Origin: Pseudomonas tumuqii
GTDB lineage: Bacteria; Pseudomonadota; Gammaproteobacteria; Pseudomonadales; Pseudomonadaceae
Length of the DNA stretch: 64,000 nucleotides
Direction of reading: 5' to 3'
Assembly: GCF_013184545.1 (NCBI RefSeq)
Contig: NZ_JAAOJA010000005.1
Coordinates: forward strand, 1-64,000
The notes under the pieces were generated by a model. It did no database searches and was not told where the DNA came from. It was given only the letters and a program-made list of their open reading frames with translations. The position numbers were made by a program, and so were the translations under genes. Shown here one piece after another: positions 1-7,416 of the stretch (the first letter of the stretch is position 1; each line of letters starts with the position of its first letter).

Positions 1-8
1 CGCGGCGG

Positions 9-563
9 CTAAAAACACAGAAATGAGCGGGTGATCTGAGCGTTTTTGGTCGATTTGCCGCTTTTAAAATCAGCAGCAGCTGAAGTCAGCCAGAAATGCA
101 TGGCTACTTCAGAGGATCCCCAAAGACCAGTGTTTCTACTTCTGTTCATCCGCTTTTCAGACATCTCTCTACTAATTATCAGTCGTCCATTAACATAAAG
201 CACAACCAGCTTTTTAACTGTCATTGCAGGCAAGATGGCTTGCTCATACCAGAGAACACGTGCTTCATTATTTATTAAGTCTGGAATATTTTTGTGAGGT
301 AAGCATTCGGAGTATCCTCTAAAGCCGGATGCGCACGTGAAAAGTTGCTCGCCCTCTCTGTTAGATACTCTGGTTAATACCTCCCTTCCAACACGCTTAA
401 GAGAAAGAGTGCCGTGCGATTCCGTTAGTTCTTTTGGGATAACTGTAGAGAACTCATAAGCGAGAGGAACCATTCCTGCAGCGAAGTAGATCACGGGCGT
501 CCATAGCGCCATAGACATCGCTCTCCGGCGACGCAGATTTCTTTCAGTCTCTTCACTCACCAT
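9..563 (-). CDS. Hypothetical single-pass membrane protein, AT-rich orphan
   Basis: I do not recognise this protein. The reading gives about 184 residues with a short charged N-terminus (an RRRR run), one hydrophobic segment at roughly residues 15-40, and a soluble remainder with no motif I can name. The Arg-rich stretch before the hydrophobic segment predicts the N-terminus inside. I prefer the ATG at 563 to the one at 569, because AAGGA lies at the right distance before it and directly abuts the other. A TATAAT hexamer at 616-621 (minus strand) could be its -10. Base composition is clearly more AT-rich than all other genes here and rare codons are common, suggesting recent acquisition. Whether it is expressed is unknown. 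Confidence 0.45.
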   Translation of the reverse strand: MVSEETERNLRRRRAMSMALWTPVIYFAAGMVPLAYEFSTVIPKELTESHGTLSLKRVGREVLTRVSNREGEQLFTCASGFRGYSECLPHKNIPDLINNEARVLWYEQAILPAMTVKKLVVLYVNGRLIISREMSEKRMNRSRNTGLWGSSEVAMHFWLTSAAADFKSGKSTKNAQITRSFLCF

Positions 564-897
564 GCTCATCCTTGATAGACGTTGGAGTTTAGCGCGGCTT
601 ACCTATTGATGATCAATTATAGATAAGAACACACGCGATCTCTCGTCAAGACCGAAGCTGATGAGGTAAGAAACTACGCGTACGACTCTATAACTCGTGG
701 TTTCGTATTCATTACGCAGGGCCTGCCTGGGTTTCAAGGTGGGGAGGCAGCTTTTGCTGCCGACTCCGCCCGCTCAACGAGGGTCGGAGTCGATCCAGAG
801 CGGTCGTTGGTAAATGACGACAAACGGACAGTCGCGGCCTATCCATCGCAGGGCAATCAGAGACGATCTTTTCACCTCTATCCCCAGGACTGCCGAA
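564..897. other. Intergenic region, no gene seen
   Basis: About 330 bases lie between the AT-rich orphan gene and the DUF3299 gene. The first ~150 bases share the orphan's low GC and hold its probable promoter (TATAAT at 616-621 on the minus strand). From about 720 the composition returns to the GC-rich norm. No convincing coding frame or RNA gene was seen, so the composition switch near 700-720 may mark the edge of a transferred segment. Confidence 0.4.
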
Positions 898-1431
898 TCA
901 AAGATCCTCTTCCTCCACCACCCTTACCATCCCCGCCTCCAGCGCATAGGCCGCATCGGCCAGCTCGTTGCTGACCTGCTCCACCTGCAAGGTGCCGCTG
1001 ACCCAGAGCGGGGCGTAGATGTCTTCGAGTTCGATGCCTTTCGGGTAGCGCACCAGCACCAGCTGGTTCGGTGGTGGTGGCGGGACGTGGATGCAGGCGC
1101 CGGGATAGGGGACCAGGAAGAACAGGGTGCTGCGGCCCTGGGCGTCGGTTTCCAGGGGGACGGGATAGCCGCCCAGGCGGATGGGTTTGCCGTCGAGGGC
1201 GGCGACGGTCTTGGCCGAGTACATCACCGCCGGCAGGTTCTTGTCCTGCTGCCGGAGGCCACCGGGATCATAGAAGGCGCCGTCCTGCTCGGGGCTGTTG
1301 TGGCTGATTTCCGGCATGGCTTCGAGTGCCTGGCGGTCTTCTTCCGGCATCAATTCGAGCCAGTCAGTTTCCGGCAACTCGGCGCGGGCCAGGCTGCTCA
1401 GAAGCAGGAGGGACAACAGCAGGTGACGCAT
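898..1431 (-). CDS. DUF3299 periplasmic protein
   Basis: A 177-residue exported protein. Residues 1-17 are a signal peptide (MRHLLLS followed by a Leu-rich core, cleavage near ARA). The mature part contains the conserved DUF3299 block with GYPVPLE, FFLVPYPGACIHVPPPPPNQ and a C-terminal region predicting a small beta fold. The family is common in gammaproteobacteria, often near transport genes, but has no established biochemical role. An upstream extension to 1524 is open but would run through the dispersed repeat at 1467-1648 and hide the signal peptide, so the ATG at 1431 was chosen. Confidence 0.75.
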   Translation of the reverse strand: MRHLLLSLLLLSSLARAELPETDWLELMPEEDRQALEAMPEISHNSPEQDGAFYDPGGLRQQDKNLPAVMYSAKTVAALDGKPIRLGGYPVPLETDAQGRSTLFFLVPYPGACIHVPPPPPNQLVLVRYPKGIELEDIYAPLWVSGTLQVEQVSNELADAAYALEAGMVRVVEEEDL

Positions 1432-1466
1432 GGCGGTACTCGCAGATGATCGGGACGCGAAGGGCT

Positions 1467-1648
1467 CAGAGGTTGTGAAAATATCGAGCGCCGTAGCGAG
1501 AGCGTCTCCTGGTGTTCGCGGCAAGGCGCGTTACGAGAAAAATAGGGGAGTTTAGTGAGCTAAATGACCCTGTTTTTCGCGTAACGCAACGCCAGCAGCG
1601 GACGCCAGGGGGCGGTCGCAGTAGGCGAGAGTTTTTTCACAAGCTCTC
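1467..1648 (-). repeat. Dispersed ~180-bp element, copy A (inverse of copy B at 63367)
   Basis: This segment is nearly identical, in inverted orientation, to 63367-63547. Its ends form an imperfect terminal inverted repeat (GAGAGCTTGTGAAAA versus CAGAGGTTGTGAAAA, 13 of 15 matching). One end overlaps the TGA stop of the YeaQ-like gene and the other lies about 35 bases before the DUF3299 start. It is short and non-coding, with terminal repeats, consistent with a MITE-like or other dispersed intergenic element. Confidence 0.75.
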
Positions 1649-1892
1649 AACCCTTCTTGATTGCGCCATAGAGTACCAGCAGGACCACCGCGCCGATCAC
1701 CGCGCCGATGAAACCGGCGCCCTGACCCGCCTGGTAGATGCCCAGCGCCTGGCCGCCGTAGGTCGCGGCGATGGCGCCGCCGATGCCGATCAGGATGGTC
1801 ATGATCCAGCCCATGCTGTCGTCGCCCGGCTTGAGGAAGCGTGCAATCAGGCCAACGATCAGGCCGATAAAGATGGTGCCGATAATGCCCAT
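1647..1892 (-). CDS. GlsB/YeaQ/YmgE family stress-response membrane protein
   Basis: An 81-residue, glycine-rich integral membrane protein of the transglycosylase-associated family (YeaQ/YmgE/GlsB). It shows the family plan: a first helix (GTIFIGLIVGLIARFLKPG), a second (GWIMTILIGIGGAIAATYGG) and a third (GAVIGAVVLLVLYG), ending KKG. Homologues are usually general-stress induced in the inner membrane, and the transglycosylase link is historical rather than demonstrated. The stop codon falls at the edge of the dispersed repeat, so transcript termination may occur inside that element. Confidence 0.85.
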   Translation of the reverse strand: MGIIGTIFIGLIVGLIARFLKPGDDSMGWIMTILIGIGGAIAATYGGQALGIYQAGQGAGFIGAVIGAVVLLVLYGAIKKG

Positions 1893-2021
1893 GACAGGTT
1901 CTCCGAATAGGTGAGTGCGCCAGGGCCGAAAAACCGTGGCATTAGGCTATCGGATAGATGGCAGCCGCGGAGGTTCCATCAGAAGTCGCTGGCGCCGCCT
2001 GCAGCCGGCGCCAGGCATCAC

Positions 2022-3107
2022 TCAGGCCTTGTCGATCAGCGCCTCGACGGCGGCGATCTGCCGGTCCAGGGTGGCGCGATCGGCGCAGCGCAGGGTGGCG
2101 TGGCCGACCTTGCGCCCGACCTTGAAGGCCTTGCCGTAGTGGTGCAGGTGGCAGTCGTCGATGGCGATGACCTCGGCCACCGGCGGCACTGCGCCGATGA
2201 AGTTGAGCATGGCGCTCTCGCCGACCTTGGCGGTCGAGCCCAGCGGCAGGCCGGCGACGGCGCGCAGGTGGTTCTCGAACTGGCTGCACTCGCAACCTTC
2301 GATGGTCCAGTGCCCGGAGTTGTGCACGCGCGGGGCAATTTCGTTGGCCTTGAGGCCGCCGTCGACCTCGAAGAACTCGAAAGCCATGACGCCGACGTAG
2401 TTGAGCTTCTCCAGCACGCGGCCGACGTAGTCCTCGGCCAGGGCCTGCAGCGGGTGGTCGCTGCTGGCGATGGACAGGGCCAGCACGCCGCTGTCGTGGC
2501 GGTTGTGCACCAGCGGGTAGAAGCGCGTCTCGCCATCGCGGCCGCGCACGGCGACCAACGATACTTCGCCGGTGAAGGGCACGAAGCCCTCGAGGATGCA
2601 CGGCACGCTGCCCAGTTCGGCGAAGGCATCGCTCACGTCTTGTGGCTGGCGCAGGACCTTCTGGCCCTTGCCGTCGTAGCCCAGGGTGCGGGTCTTGAGC
2701 ACCGCCGGCAGACCGATAGCGGCGGCAGCGGCATCCAGGTCGGTCTGCGAGTGGATATCGGCGAACGCTGGCGTGGGGATGTCGAGGTCCTTGAACATCG
2801 ACTTCTCGAACCAGCGGTCGCGGGCGATGCGCAGGGACTCGGCGCAGGGGTAGACCGGCACGAACTGGGAGAGGAAGGCCACGGTCTCGGCCGGTACGCT
2901 CTCGAACTCGAAGGTCACCAGATCGACCTCATCGGCCAGCTGGCGCAGGTGATCCTGGTCGCCGTAGTCGGCGCGGATATGCTCACCGAGGGCCTGGGCG
3001 CAGGCATCCGGCGCCGGGTCGAGGAAGGCGAAGTTCATCCCCAGCGGGGTGCCCGCCAGGGCCAGCATGCGACCCAGTTGGCCGCCACCGATTACACCGA
3101 TTTTCAT
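2022..3107 (-). CDS. purK: N5-carboxyaminoimidazole ribonucleotide synthase (PurK)
   Basis: PurK uses ATP and bicarbonate to carboxylate aminoimidazole ribonucleotide to N5-CAIR in de novo purine synthesis. The 361-residue protein has the ATP-grasp architecture: an N-terminal GGGQLGRMLA nucleotide-fold motif, a central ATP-binding region with KTRTLGYDGKGQ and the EGFVPF segment, and the metal-binding ANEIAPRVHNSGHWT signature near residue 255. Length is typical. It lies 84 bases downstream of purE on the same strand, separated by a REP palindrome, so the two form a purEK operon. The start ATG at 3107 begins the canonical MKIGVIGGGQLG. Confidence 0.95.
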   Translation of the reverse strand: MKIGVIGGGQLGRMLALAGTPLGMNFAFLDPAPDACAQALGEHIRADYGDQDHLRQLADEVDLVTFEFESVPAETVAFLSQFVPVYPCAESLRIARDRWFEKSMFKDLDIPTPAFADIHSQTDLDAAAAAIGLPAVLKTRTLGYDGKGQKVLRQPQDVSDAFAELGSVPCILEGFVPFTGEVSLVAVRGRDGETRFYPLVHNRHDSGVLALSIASSDHPLQALAEDYVGRVLEKLNYVGVMAFEFFEVDGGLKANEIAPRVHNSGHWTIEGCECSQFENHLRAVAGLPLGSTAKVGESAMLNFIGAVPPVAEVIAIDDCHLHHYGKAFKVGRKVGHATLRCADRATLDRQIAAVEALIDKA

Positions 3108-3157
3108 GCTTCTACCTCTTCAAATGCCGCAAGCGCCTGCGCGGTACACAACCCATG

Positions 3158-3176
3158 GGAGCGGGCGTGCCCGCGA
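3158..3176. repeat. REP-type palindrome between purE and purK
   Basis: A GCGGGC-GT-GCCCGC core palindrome of the Pseudomonas REP type sits in the short purE-purK gap. Such elements often modulate mRNA stability between operon genes. The effect here is not known. Confidence 0.6.
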
Positions 3177-3190
3177 TGCCTGGCCGGCAA

Positions 3191-3682
3191 TCAAGCCTGA
3201 CGCGGATCCGGATTATCCAGCACGCTGTCGGTCTGCTCCTGGCGGAACTGCTTGAGCGCCACGTGGAACTGCGGGTGCTGGTGACCGAGGATGCTCGCCG
3301 CCAGCAAGGCCGCGTTGATCGCGCCGGCCTTGCCGATGGCCAGGGTGGCGACCGGAATGCCGGCCGGCATCTGCACGATCGACAGCAGCGAATCGACGCC
3401 CGAGAGCATCGCCGACTGCACCGGCACACCGAGTACCGGCAGGTGGGTCTTGGCCGCACACATGCCCGGCAGGTGCGCCGCGCCACCGGCACCGGCGATG
3501 ATCACCTGGATGCCACGGCTGTCGGCCTGTTCGGCGTACTGGAACAGCAAGTCCGGGGTGCGGTGGGCGGAGACCACCTTGACCTCATAGGGAATGCCCA
3601 GCTTGTCCAGCATCTCGGCGGTGTGGCTAAGGGTGGACCAATCGGACTTGGAGCCCATGATCACGCCAACCAGTGCGCTCAT
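3191..3682 (-). CDS. purE: N5-carboxyaminoimidazole ribonucleotide mutase (PurE class I)
   Basis: PurE converts N5-CAIR to CAIR, the step after PurK. The 163-residue protein shows class I hallmarks: GSKSDW near the N-terminus, SAHRTP with the catalytic His near residue 45, and the glycine-rich [12 protein letters not shown] loop. The ATG at 3682 is preceded by GAGG and gives the usual length; a longer open frame reaching 3817 would translate the hairpin-rich leader and is rejected. It is first in the purEK operon. Its leader contains two strong hairpins, one followed by a T-run, suggesting transcription attenuation. Confidence 0.95.
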   Translation of the reverse strand: MSALVGVIMGSKSDWSTLSHTAEMLDKLGIPYEVKVVSAHRTPDLLFQYAEQADSRGIQVIIAGAGGAAHLPGMCAAKTHLPVLGVPVQSAMLSGVDSLLSIVQMPAGIPVATLAIGKAGAINAALLAASILGHQHPQFHVALKQFRQEQTDSVLDNPDPRQA

Positions 3683-3700
3683 CGTCGTGCCTCTTTCATT

Positions 3701-3805
3701 TGGCGCCTCAGGGCGCGTCAAAAACCAACAAGCCACGCAGAGGGCGTGGCTTGTCATGTTTGGGACAAACCCGCGAGCCGGCGGGTTTGGAGGCGGCGCA
3801 GTATA
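3701..3805 (-). promoter_or_regulatory. purE leader with tandem hairpins and terminator-like structure
   Basis: Reading toward purE: a TATACT -10-like hexamer (3800-3805); hairpin A with a perfect 9-bp stem (3766-3774 with 3781-3789); hairpin B with a perfect 11-bp stem (3728-3738 with 3744-3754) followed by TGGTTTTTGA; then a small GC hairpin (about 3701-3715) before the Shine-Dalgarno. Hairpin B looks like an intrinsic terminator lying inside the leader, since no other minus-strand gene lies upstream for it to end. This arrangement is typical of attenuators. The ligand or mechanism is unknown. Confidence 0.5.
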
Positions 3806-3819
3806 GCGTAACGACACAA

Positions 3820-3881
3820 AGAGCGCCCCCCTTGCATGACCGTCCGTCCGCCGGGCCAGGTGCGGAGGTTCCAGGCGCTCT
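3820..3881 (-). other. Stable long stem-loop upstream of the purE promoter
   Basis: Perfect 8-bp arms (AGAGCGCC / GGCGCTCT) at 3820-3827 and 3874-3881 enclose a GC-rich interior with a further possible stem. On the minus strand it is preceded by TATATA (about 3886-3891) and followed by CTTTGTG. It could be a small RNA or an upstream leader structure. No known RNA family was recognised. The remaining gap to 4104 (divergent promoter region of the lipase gene) holds nothing else that I can name. Confidence 0.25.
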
Positions 3882-4104
3882 CTCTATATAGAGGCAGCGG
3901 AAGTTTGCGCCCCCGCCCTCGCGCGCCAGTGACCTCCCAGCGTCACCGTCGTTCACGACCAGGCCGGCGCGGGTAACGACGAACGGAACCCCGGCTGCGC
4001 CAGCGCGGGGTAGTCGTCGACTAATCTGATAGCTGTTCGAACCTGTTTATCCCGGTAGTCGACTTGCTCAGGGGACCAACCTTTCCTCATCGAGGGCATC
4101 TGCA

Positions 4105-5064
4105 ATGAAAACGATATCGGCCAACAGATGGACGCTGATCGGTCTCCTGGCGCTGGCCCTGTTGGCGCCCAACTGGGCGACGGCGCAAGTGGCCTTCAGC
4201 CGCATCGTGGTGTTCGGCACCAGCCTGTCCGACCCCGGCAATGCCTTCGCCCTGGCCCACCGCCAATCGACACCGCCCTACGCCAACCTGAGCCAGTTCC
4301 TGGTGCCGGACGCGCCCTACGCCCGCGGCGGCCACCACTTCAGCAATGGCGCCACCTGGATCGAGCAGTTCGCCAGGCCGCTGGGGTTCGCCGCCAGCGT
4401 GGGGCCGGCCTTCGCCGGCACGAACCTCGGCGCGAGCAATTACGCGGTAGGCGGCGCCAGGGCACGTCAGGATGGGGCCAGTTTCGACCTGTCGATCCAG
4501 GTCGGCAGCTTCCTCAGCGACTTCGCCGGTGTGGCGCCGGCCGATGCCCTCTATGTCCTGGAGATCGGCGGCAACGACATCCGCGACGCCCTGGAAGCCG
4601 GCCCAGCCGGCGGGGCCGTGATCGCCGACGCATTGGCTGCCATCGGCGCCAATATCGATGCCCTGTACGCGGCCGGCGCCCGGCACTTCCTGGTCGCCAA
4701 CGGACCAAACCTCGGGCTGACCCCCGCCGTGCGCATCCTCGATACGTTCAACCCAGGCGCCGCGCAGGCGGCCGAATTCTTCTCGCAGTCGTTCAACGCG
4801 GGCCTCGAGACACTGCTGGCGAGCCTGGAAGGGCTGCCCGAGATCGAGATCGCCCGGCTCGACATCTATCAGAAGGTTGGCGAGTTGGTGGACGATCCGC
4901 AGGCCTTCGGTCTGAGTGAAGTGCAGAGCGCGTGCGTCACCCCCGAGGTGCCGCCCTTTGCCTGCCAGGGAGTCGATGGCTTCCTGTTCTGGGACGGCAT
5001 CCACCCGACCGCGGCCGGACACGCCATCTTCGCCCAGGAGGCGGTCTTTGCCCTGACCCAGTAG
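4105..5064 (+). CDS. Secreted SGNH/GDSL-family esterase or lipase
   Basis: A 319-residue exported hydrolase. Residues 1-27 are a signal peptide ending NWATAQ. The four SGNH blocks are visible: GTSLSDPG (block I, nucleophile Ser), the NYAVGGA glycine block, GGNDIRD (block III Asn) and DGIHPTAAGH (block V, catalytic Asp and His). This matches the GDSL esterase domain of autotransporter esterases such as EstA, but no autotransporter barrel follows, so it is probably periplasmic or released. Substrate is unknown; acyl esters are likely. It is a monocistronic gene divergent from purEK. Confidence 0.85.
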   Translation: MKTISANRWTLIGLLALALLAPNWATAQVAFSRIVVFGTSLSDPGNAFALAHRQSTPPYANLSQFLVPDAPYARGGHHFSNGATWIEQFARPLGFAASVGPAFAGTNLGASNYAVGGARARQDGASFDLSIQVGSFLSDFAGVAPADALYVLEIGGNDIRDALEAGPAGGAVIADALAAIGANIDALYAAGARHFLVANGPNLGLTPAVRILDTFNPGAAQAAEFFSQSFNAGLETLLASLEGLPEIEIARLDIYQKVGELVDDPQAFGLSEVQSACVTPEVPPFACQGVDGFLFWDGIHPTAAGHAIFAQEAVFALTQ

Positions 5065-5152
5065 CGGCAGGGCGACGGGCAGGCCGCGGCGTTGGGCCTG
5101 CCCGGTCGGCTGCAGCAACTGGCCCGGCGCGGAAGGCGCCTGGTTGGCTGTG

Positions 5153-5226
5153 GAGGGTGCGCGGGGCCGCCTAAGCCATGCGCACCACTGGCAATCGGCT
5201 GGCTGGTGCGCACGGCGCACCCTACG
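5153..5226. repeat. TAGGGTGCGC-type imperfect palindrome (copy 1)
   Basis: An imperfect palindrome starting GAGGGTGCGCGGGG and ending GCGCACCCTACG, related to those at 8815-8889, 45381-45438 and 46110-46156. It is a dispersed intergenic palindrome of REP type. Confidence 0.6.
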
Positions 5227-5248
5227 GGCTGGTGCCGAACCCGTTTCT

Positions 5249-5278
5249 GTAGGGTGGGCAACGCTTTGCTTGCCCACC
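5249..5278. repeat. Hairpin with 9-bp perfect stem
   Basis: GGTGGGCAA (5253-5261) pairs with TTGCCCACC (5270-5278) around an 8-base loop, directly after a GTAG. It resembles the other TAGGGTG-type palindromes in this window and may act as a terminator for the esterase gene or as a REP element. Confidence 0.5.
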
Positions 5279-5315
5279 GAAACGTTCCAATGACCCTGCC
5301 ACACGGCGACCGCTG

Positions 5316-5329
5316 TTCGGTTTTCCGAA
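5316..5329. promoter_or_regulatory. Probable AauR binding site
   Basis: The sequence TTCGG-TTTT-CCGAA is an exact match to the AauR consensus TTCGGNNNNCCGAA that I recall for Pseudomonas acidic amino acid genes. It lies about 120 bases upstream of a sigma-54 promoter (5447-5462), a normal distance for an enhancer site, and the cognate regulator gene is encoded downstream at 10848. It was the only such match noticed in the intergenic regions around these genes. Confidence 0.75.
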
Positions 5330-5446
5330 TGCGCAAGCCTACCGTGTTCGCCCCGGCGAACGCCGCGCTTTCGCCCTAGCGTCAACCACTATACTTTTAT
5401 CGTTTACTTTCAATAACTTACAAAATTACCTCGTTCGCAAAAAGCC

Positions 5447-5462
5447 TGGCACGCTCCCTGCT
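5447..5462 (+). promoter_or_regulatory. Sigma-54 promoter of the aat operon
   Basis: TGGCACG-CTCC-CTGCT matches the RpoN consensus TGGCACG-N4-TTGCW, with GG at 5448-5449 and GC at 5460-5461 and exactly ten bases between them. The position, about 95 bases before aatJ, and the downstream gene for a sigma-54 activator support it. Confidence 0.8.
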
Positions 5463-5558
5463 CTACCTCACTACAGGAATGCCGCGCGCCTTCCCTGCCG
5501 CCGGGCATGCACCGCACCCCGGCCGGCCAGCCTGATAACAACAACAGTGAGGATCAGC

Positions 5559-6473
5559 ATGACCACCAGCACTCTCTCCCGCGCAGTCGCCATCGCCCTG
5601 GCCGCCACTCTGCTCAGCGCCCCGGCCCTGGCCGCAGAACTCACCGGCACCCTGAAGAAGATCAAGGAGTCCGGCAGCATCACCCTCGGCCACCGCGACG
5701 CCTCCATTCCGTTCTCCTATTTCGGCGACAACCCCAGCCAGCCGGTCGGCTATTCCCATGACCTGCAGTTGAAGGTGGTCGAGGCGATCAAGCAGCAGCT
5801 GAACCTGCCGGAGCTGAAGGTGCGCTACAACATGGTCACCTCGCAGACGCGCATCCCGCTGGTGCAGAACGGCACCGTCGACCTGGAGTGCGGTTCCACC
5901 ACCAACAACATCGAGCGCCAGCGTCAGGTGGATTTCTCCGTCGGCATCTTCGAGGTCGGCACCCGCCTGCTGGCGAAGAAGACCGCCGGGGTCAACGACT
6001 TCGCCGACCTCAAGGGCAAGAACGTGGTGACCACCGCCGGCACCACCTCCGAACGGCTGCTGAAGATCATGAATGCCAAGCAGAAGATGGGCATGAACAT
6101 CATCTCGGCCAAGGACCACGGCGAGTCCTTCCTGATGCTCGAATCCGGTCGCGCCCTGGCGTTCATGATGGACGACGCGCTGCTCTACGGCGAAATGGCC
6201 AAGGCCAAGAACCCGGACGACTGGAGCGTGGTCGGCGAGCCGCAATCCTTCGAGATTTACGGCTGCATGATGCGCAAGGGCGACCCGGCCTTTAAGCAGG
6301 TGGTGGATGGCGCCATCACGGCCACGTTCAACTCCGGCGAAGTCAACGCGATCTATGACAAGTGGTTCATGCAGGCCATCCCGCCGAAGAACCTCAACCT
6401 CAACTTCCCCATGAGCGATGAGCTGAAAAAGCTGATCGCCACGCCTACCGACAAATCTGCCGAGCAGATCTGA
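5559..6473 (+). CDS. aatJ: Glutamate/aspartate ABC transporter periplasmic binding protein
   Basis: This is the solute receptor of an acidic amino acid importer of the GltI/AatJ family. The 304-residue protein has a signal peptide (to about residue 23, SAPALAA) and a type 3 bacterial solute-binding fold. Family-typical segments include SITLGHRDASIPFSY near the mature N-terminus, QTRIPLVQNGTVDLECGSTT and DDALLYGEMAK. A GTG at 5547 is in frame, but GTGAGGA there serves better as the ribosome site for the ATG at 5559. It is first in the aatJQMP operon, behind a sigma-54 promoter and AauR site. A hairpin after the gene may favour its higher expression over the permease genes. Confidence 0.93.
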   Translation: MTTSTLSRAVAIALAATLLSAPALAAELTGTLKKIKESGSITLGHRDASIPFSYFGDNPSQPVGYSHDLQLKVVEAIKQQLNLPELKVRYNMVTSQTRIPLVQNGTVDLECGSTTNNIERQRQVDFSVGIFEVGTRLLAKKTAGVNDFADLKGKNVVTTAGTTSERLLKIMNAKQKMGMNIISAKDHGESFLMLESGRALAFMMDDALLYGEMAKAKNPDDWSVVGEPQSFEIYGCMMRKGDPAFKQVVDGAITATFNSGEVNAIYDKWFMQAIPPKNLNLNFPMSDELKKLIATPTDKSAEQI

Positions 6474-6480
6474 GTCGGTT

Positions 6481-6509
6481 GCGCCGCGTCCTCACAAGGG
6501 CCGCGGCGC
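6481..6509 (+). terminator. Stem-loop after aatJ, probable mRNA stabiliser or partial terminator
   Basis: GCGCCGCG (6481-6488) pairs perfectly with CGCGGCGC (6502-6509), and no T-run follows. Such hairpins after binding-protein genes commonly allow binding protein excess over permeases; the rest of the 196-base gap has nothing I recognise. Confidence 0.45.
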
Positions 6510-6669
6510 CGGGAATCAGGGAGCGATTCCGGTCAGGTGCACGCGCGGCACCCGGCCCGACCTCCCGCTTGCAGCAGACCGGACAGGGCCGCCGTCGCCA
6601 CCCGCGACGGAGTAACTCGGCGCCTGTCCTCCTGCGCTTCGCATTGACTCAACCCGAGGGTTAACCCAC

Positions 6670-7416
6670 ATGAATTACAACTGGGACTGGGGCATCTTCT
6701 TCAAGTCCACCGGCATCGGCAGCGAGATCTACCTGGACTGGTTCGTCACCGGCCTGGGCTGGACCATCGCCATCGCCCTGGTGGGCTGGGTCATCGCCCT
6801 GCTGCTCGGCTCGTTGCTGGGCGTGATGCGCACGGTGCCGAATCGCTGGATCGCCGGCATCGCCACCACCTACGTGGAAATCTTCCGCAACGTGCCGCTG
6901 CTGGTGCAGCTGTTTCTCTGGTACTTCCTGGTCCCGGACCTGCTGCCCGAGCCGCTGGAAATGTGGTTCAAGCAAGATCTCAATCCGGCCACCTCGGCTT
7001 ATCTGAGCGTGGTGGTGTGCCTCGGCCTGTTCACCGCCGCGCGGGTCTGCGAGCAGGTGCGCACCGGCATCCAGGCGCTGCCCCAGGGGCAGACCGCCGC
7101 GGCCTACGCCATGGGCTTCAGGCTGCCGCAGATCTACAGCAACGTGCTGTTGCCGCAGGCCTACCGGATCATCATTCCGCCATTGACCTCGGAGTTTCTC
7201 AACATCTTCAAGAACTCCTCGGTGGCCTCGCTGATCGGCCTGATGGAGCTGCTGGCGCAGACCAAGCAGACCGCCGAGTTCAGCGCCAACCTGTTCGAGG
7301 CCTTCACCCTGGCCACCCTGATCTACTTCACCCTGAACATGGGCCTGATGCTGCTGATGCGCATGATCGAGCACAGGGTCGCGGTGCCCGGGCTGATCGC
7401 CGTGGGAGGCAAATGA
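6670..7416 (+). CDS. aatQ: Glutamate/aspartate ABC transporter permease AatQ
   Basis: An inner-membrane permease of 248 residues, GltJ/AatQ type (His/Glu/Gln/Arg 3-TM family). It has a long N-terminal leader (MNYNWDWGIFFK), membrane helices from about residue 30, and the EAA coupling loop (TAARVCEQVRTGIQALPQGQ) that contacts the ATPase. A second conserved piece, LPQAYRIIIPPLTSEFLN, follows it. It pairs with AatM to form the heterodimeric channel. Its TGA stop overlaps the aatM start (AAATGATGG), indicating translational coupling. Confidence 0.93.
   Translation: MNYNWDWGIFFKSTGIGSEIYLDWFVTGLGWTIAIALVGWVIALLLGSLLGVMRTVPNRWIAGIATTYVEIFRNVPLLVQLFLWYFLVPDLLPEPLEMWFKQDLNPATSAYLSVVVCLGLFTAARVCEQVRTGIQALPQGQTAAAYAMGFRLPQIYSNVLLPQAYRIIIPPLTSEFLNIFKNSSVASLIGLMELLAQTKQTAEFSANLFEAFTLATLIYFTLNMGLMLLMRMIEHRVAVPGLIAVGGK

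Noticed and set aside
1911..3200. Long plus-strand open frame opposite purK (about 430 codons)
   Set aside because: It is antisense to purK, which has full family motifs. High GC keeps antisense frames open; the translation has no recognisable domain and is rich in His/Gly/Ala.
3820..3881. Guanidine or other known riboswitch in the purE upstream stem-loop
   Set aside because: GGACGG-like bases occur in the interior but the two-hairpin arrangement of mini-ykkC is absent and no known guanidine gene follows.
5092..5379. Plus-strand frame of 95 codons in the aat promoter region
   Set aside because: It runs through two palindromic repeats and the AauR site and has no ribosome site or family similarity.
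4087..5385. Minus-strand frame of about 430 codons opposite the SGNH hydrolase gene
   Set aside because: The plus strand has a signal peptide and all SGNH blocks, and the minus frame also runs through the palindromic repeats at 5153-5278.
6479..6664. Short frame between aatJ and aatQ
   Set aside because: Arg/Pro/Thr-rich translation with a hairpin at its start and no ribosome site; probably non-coding.
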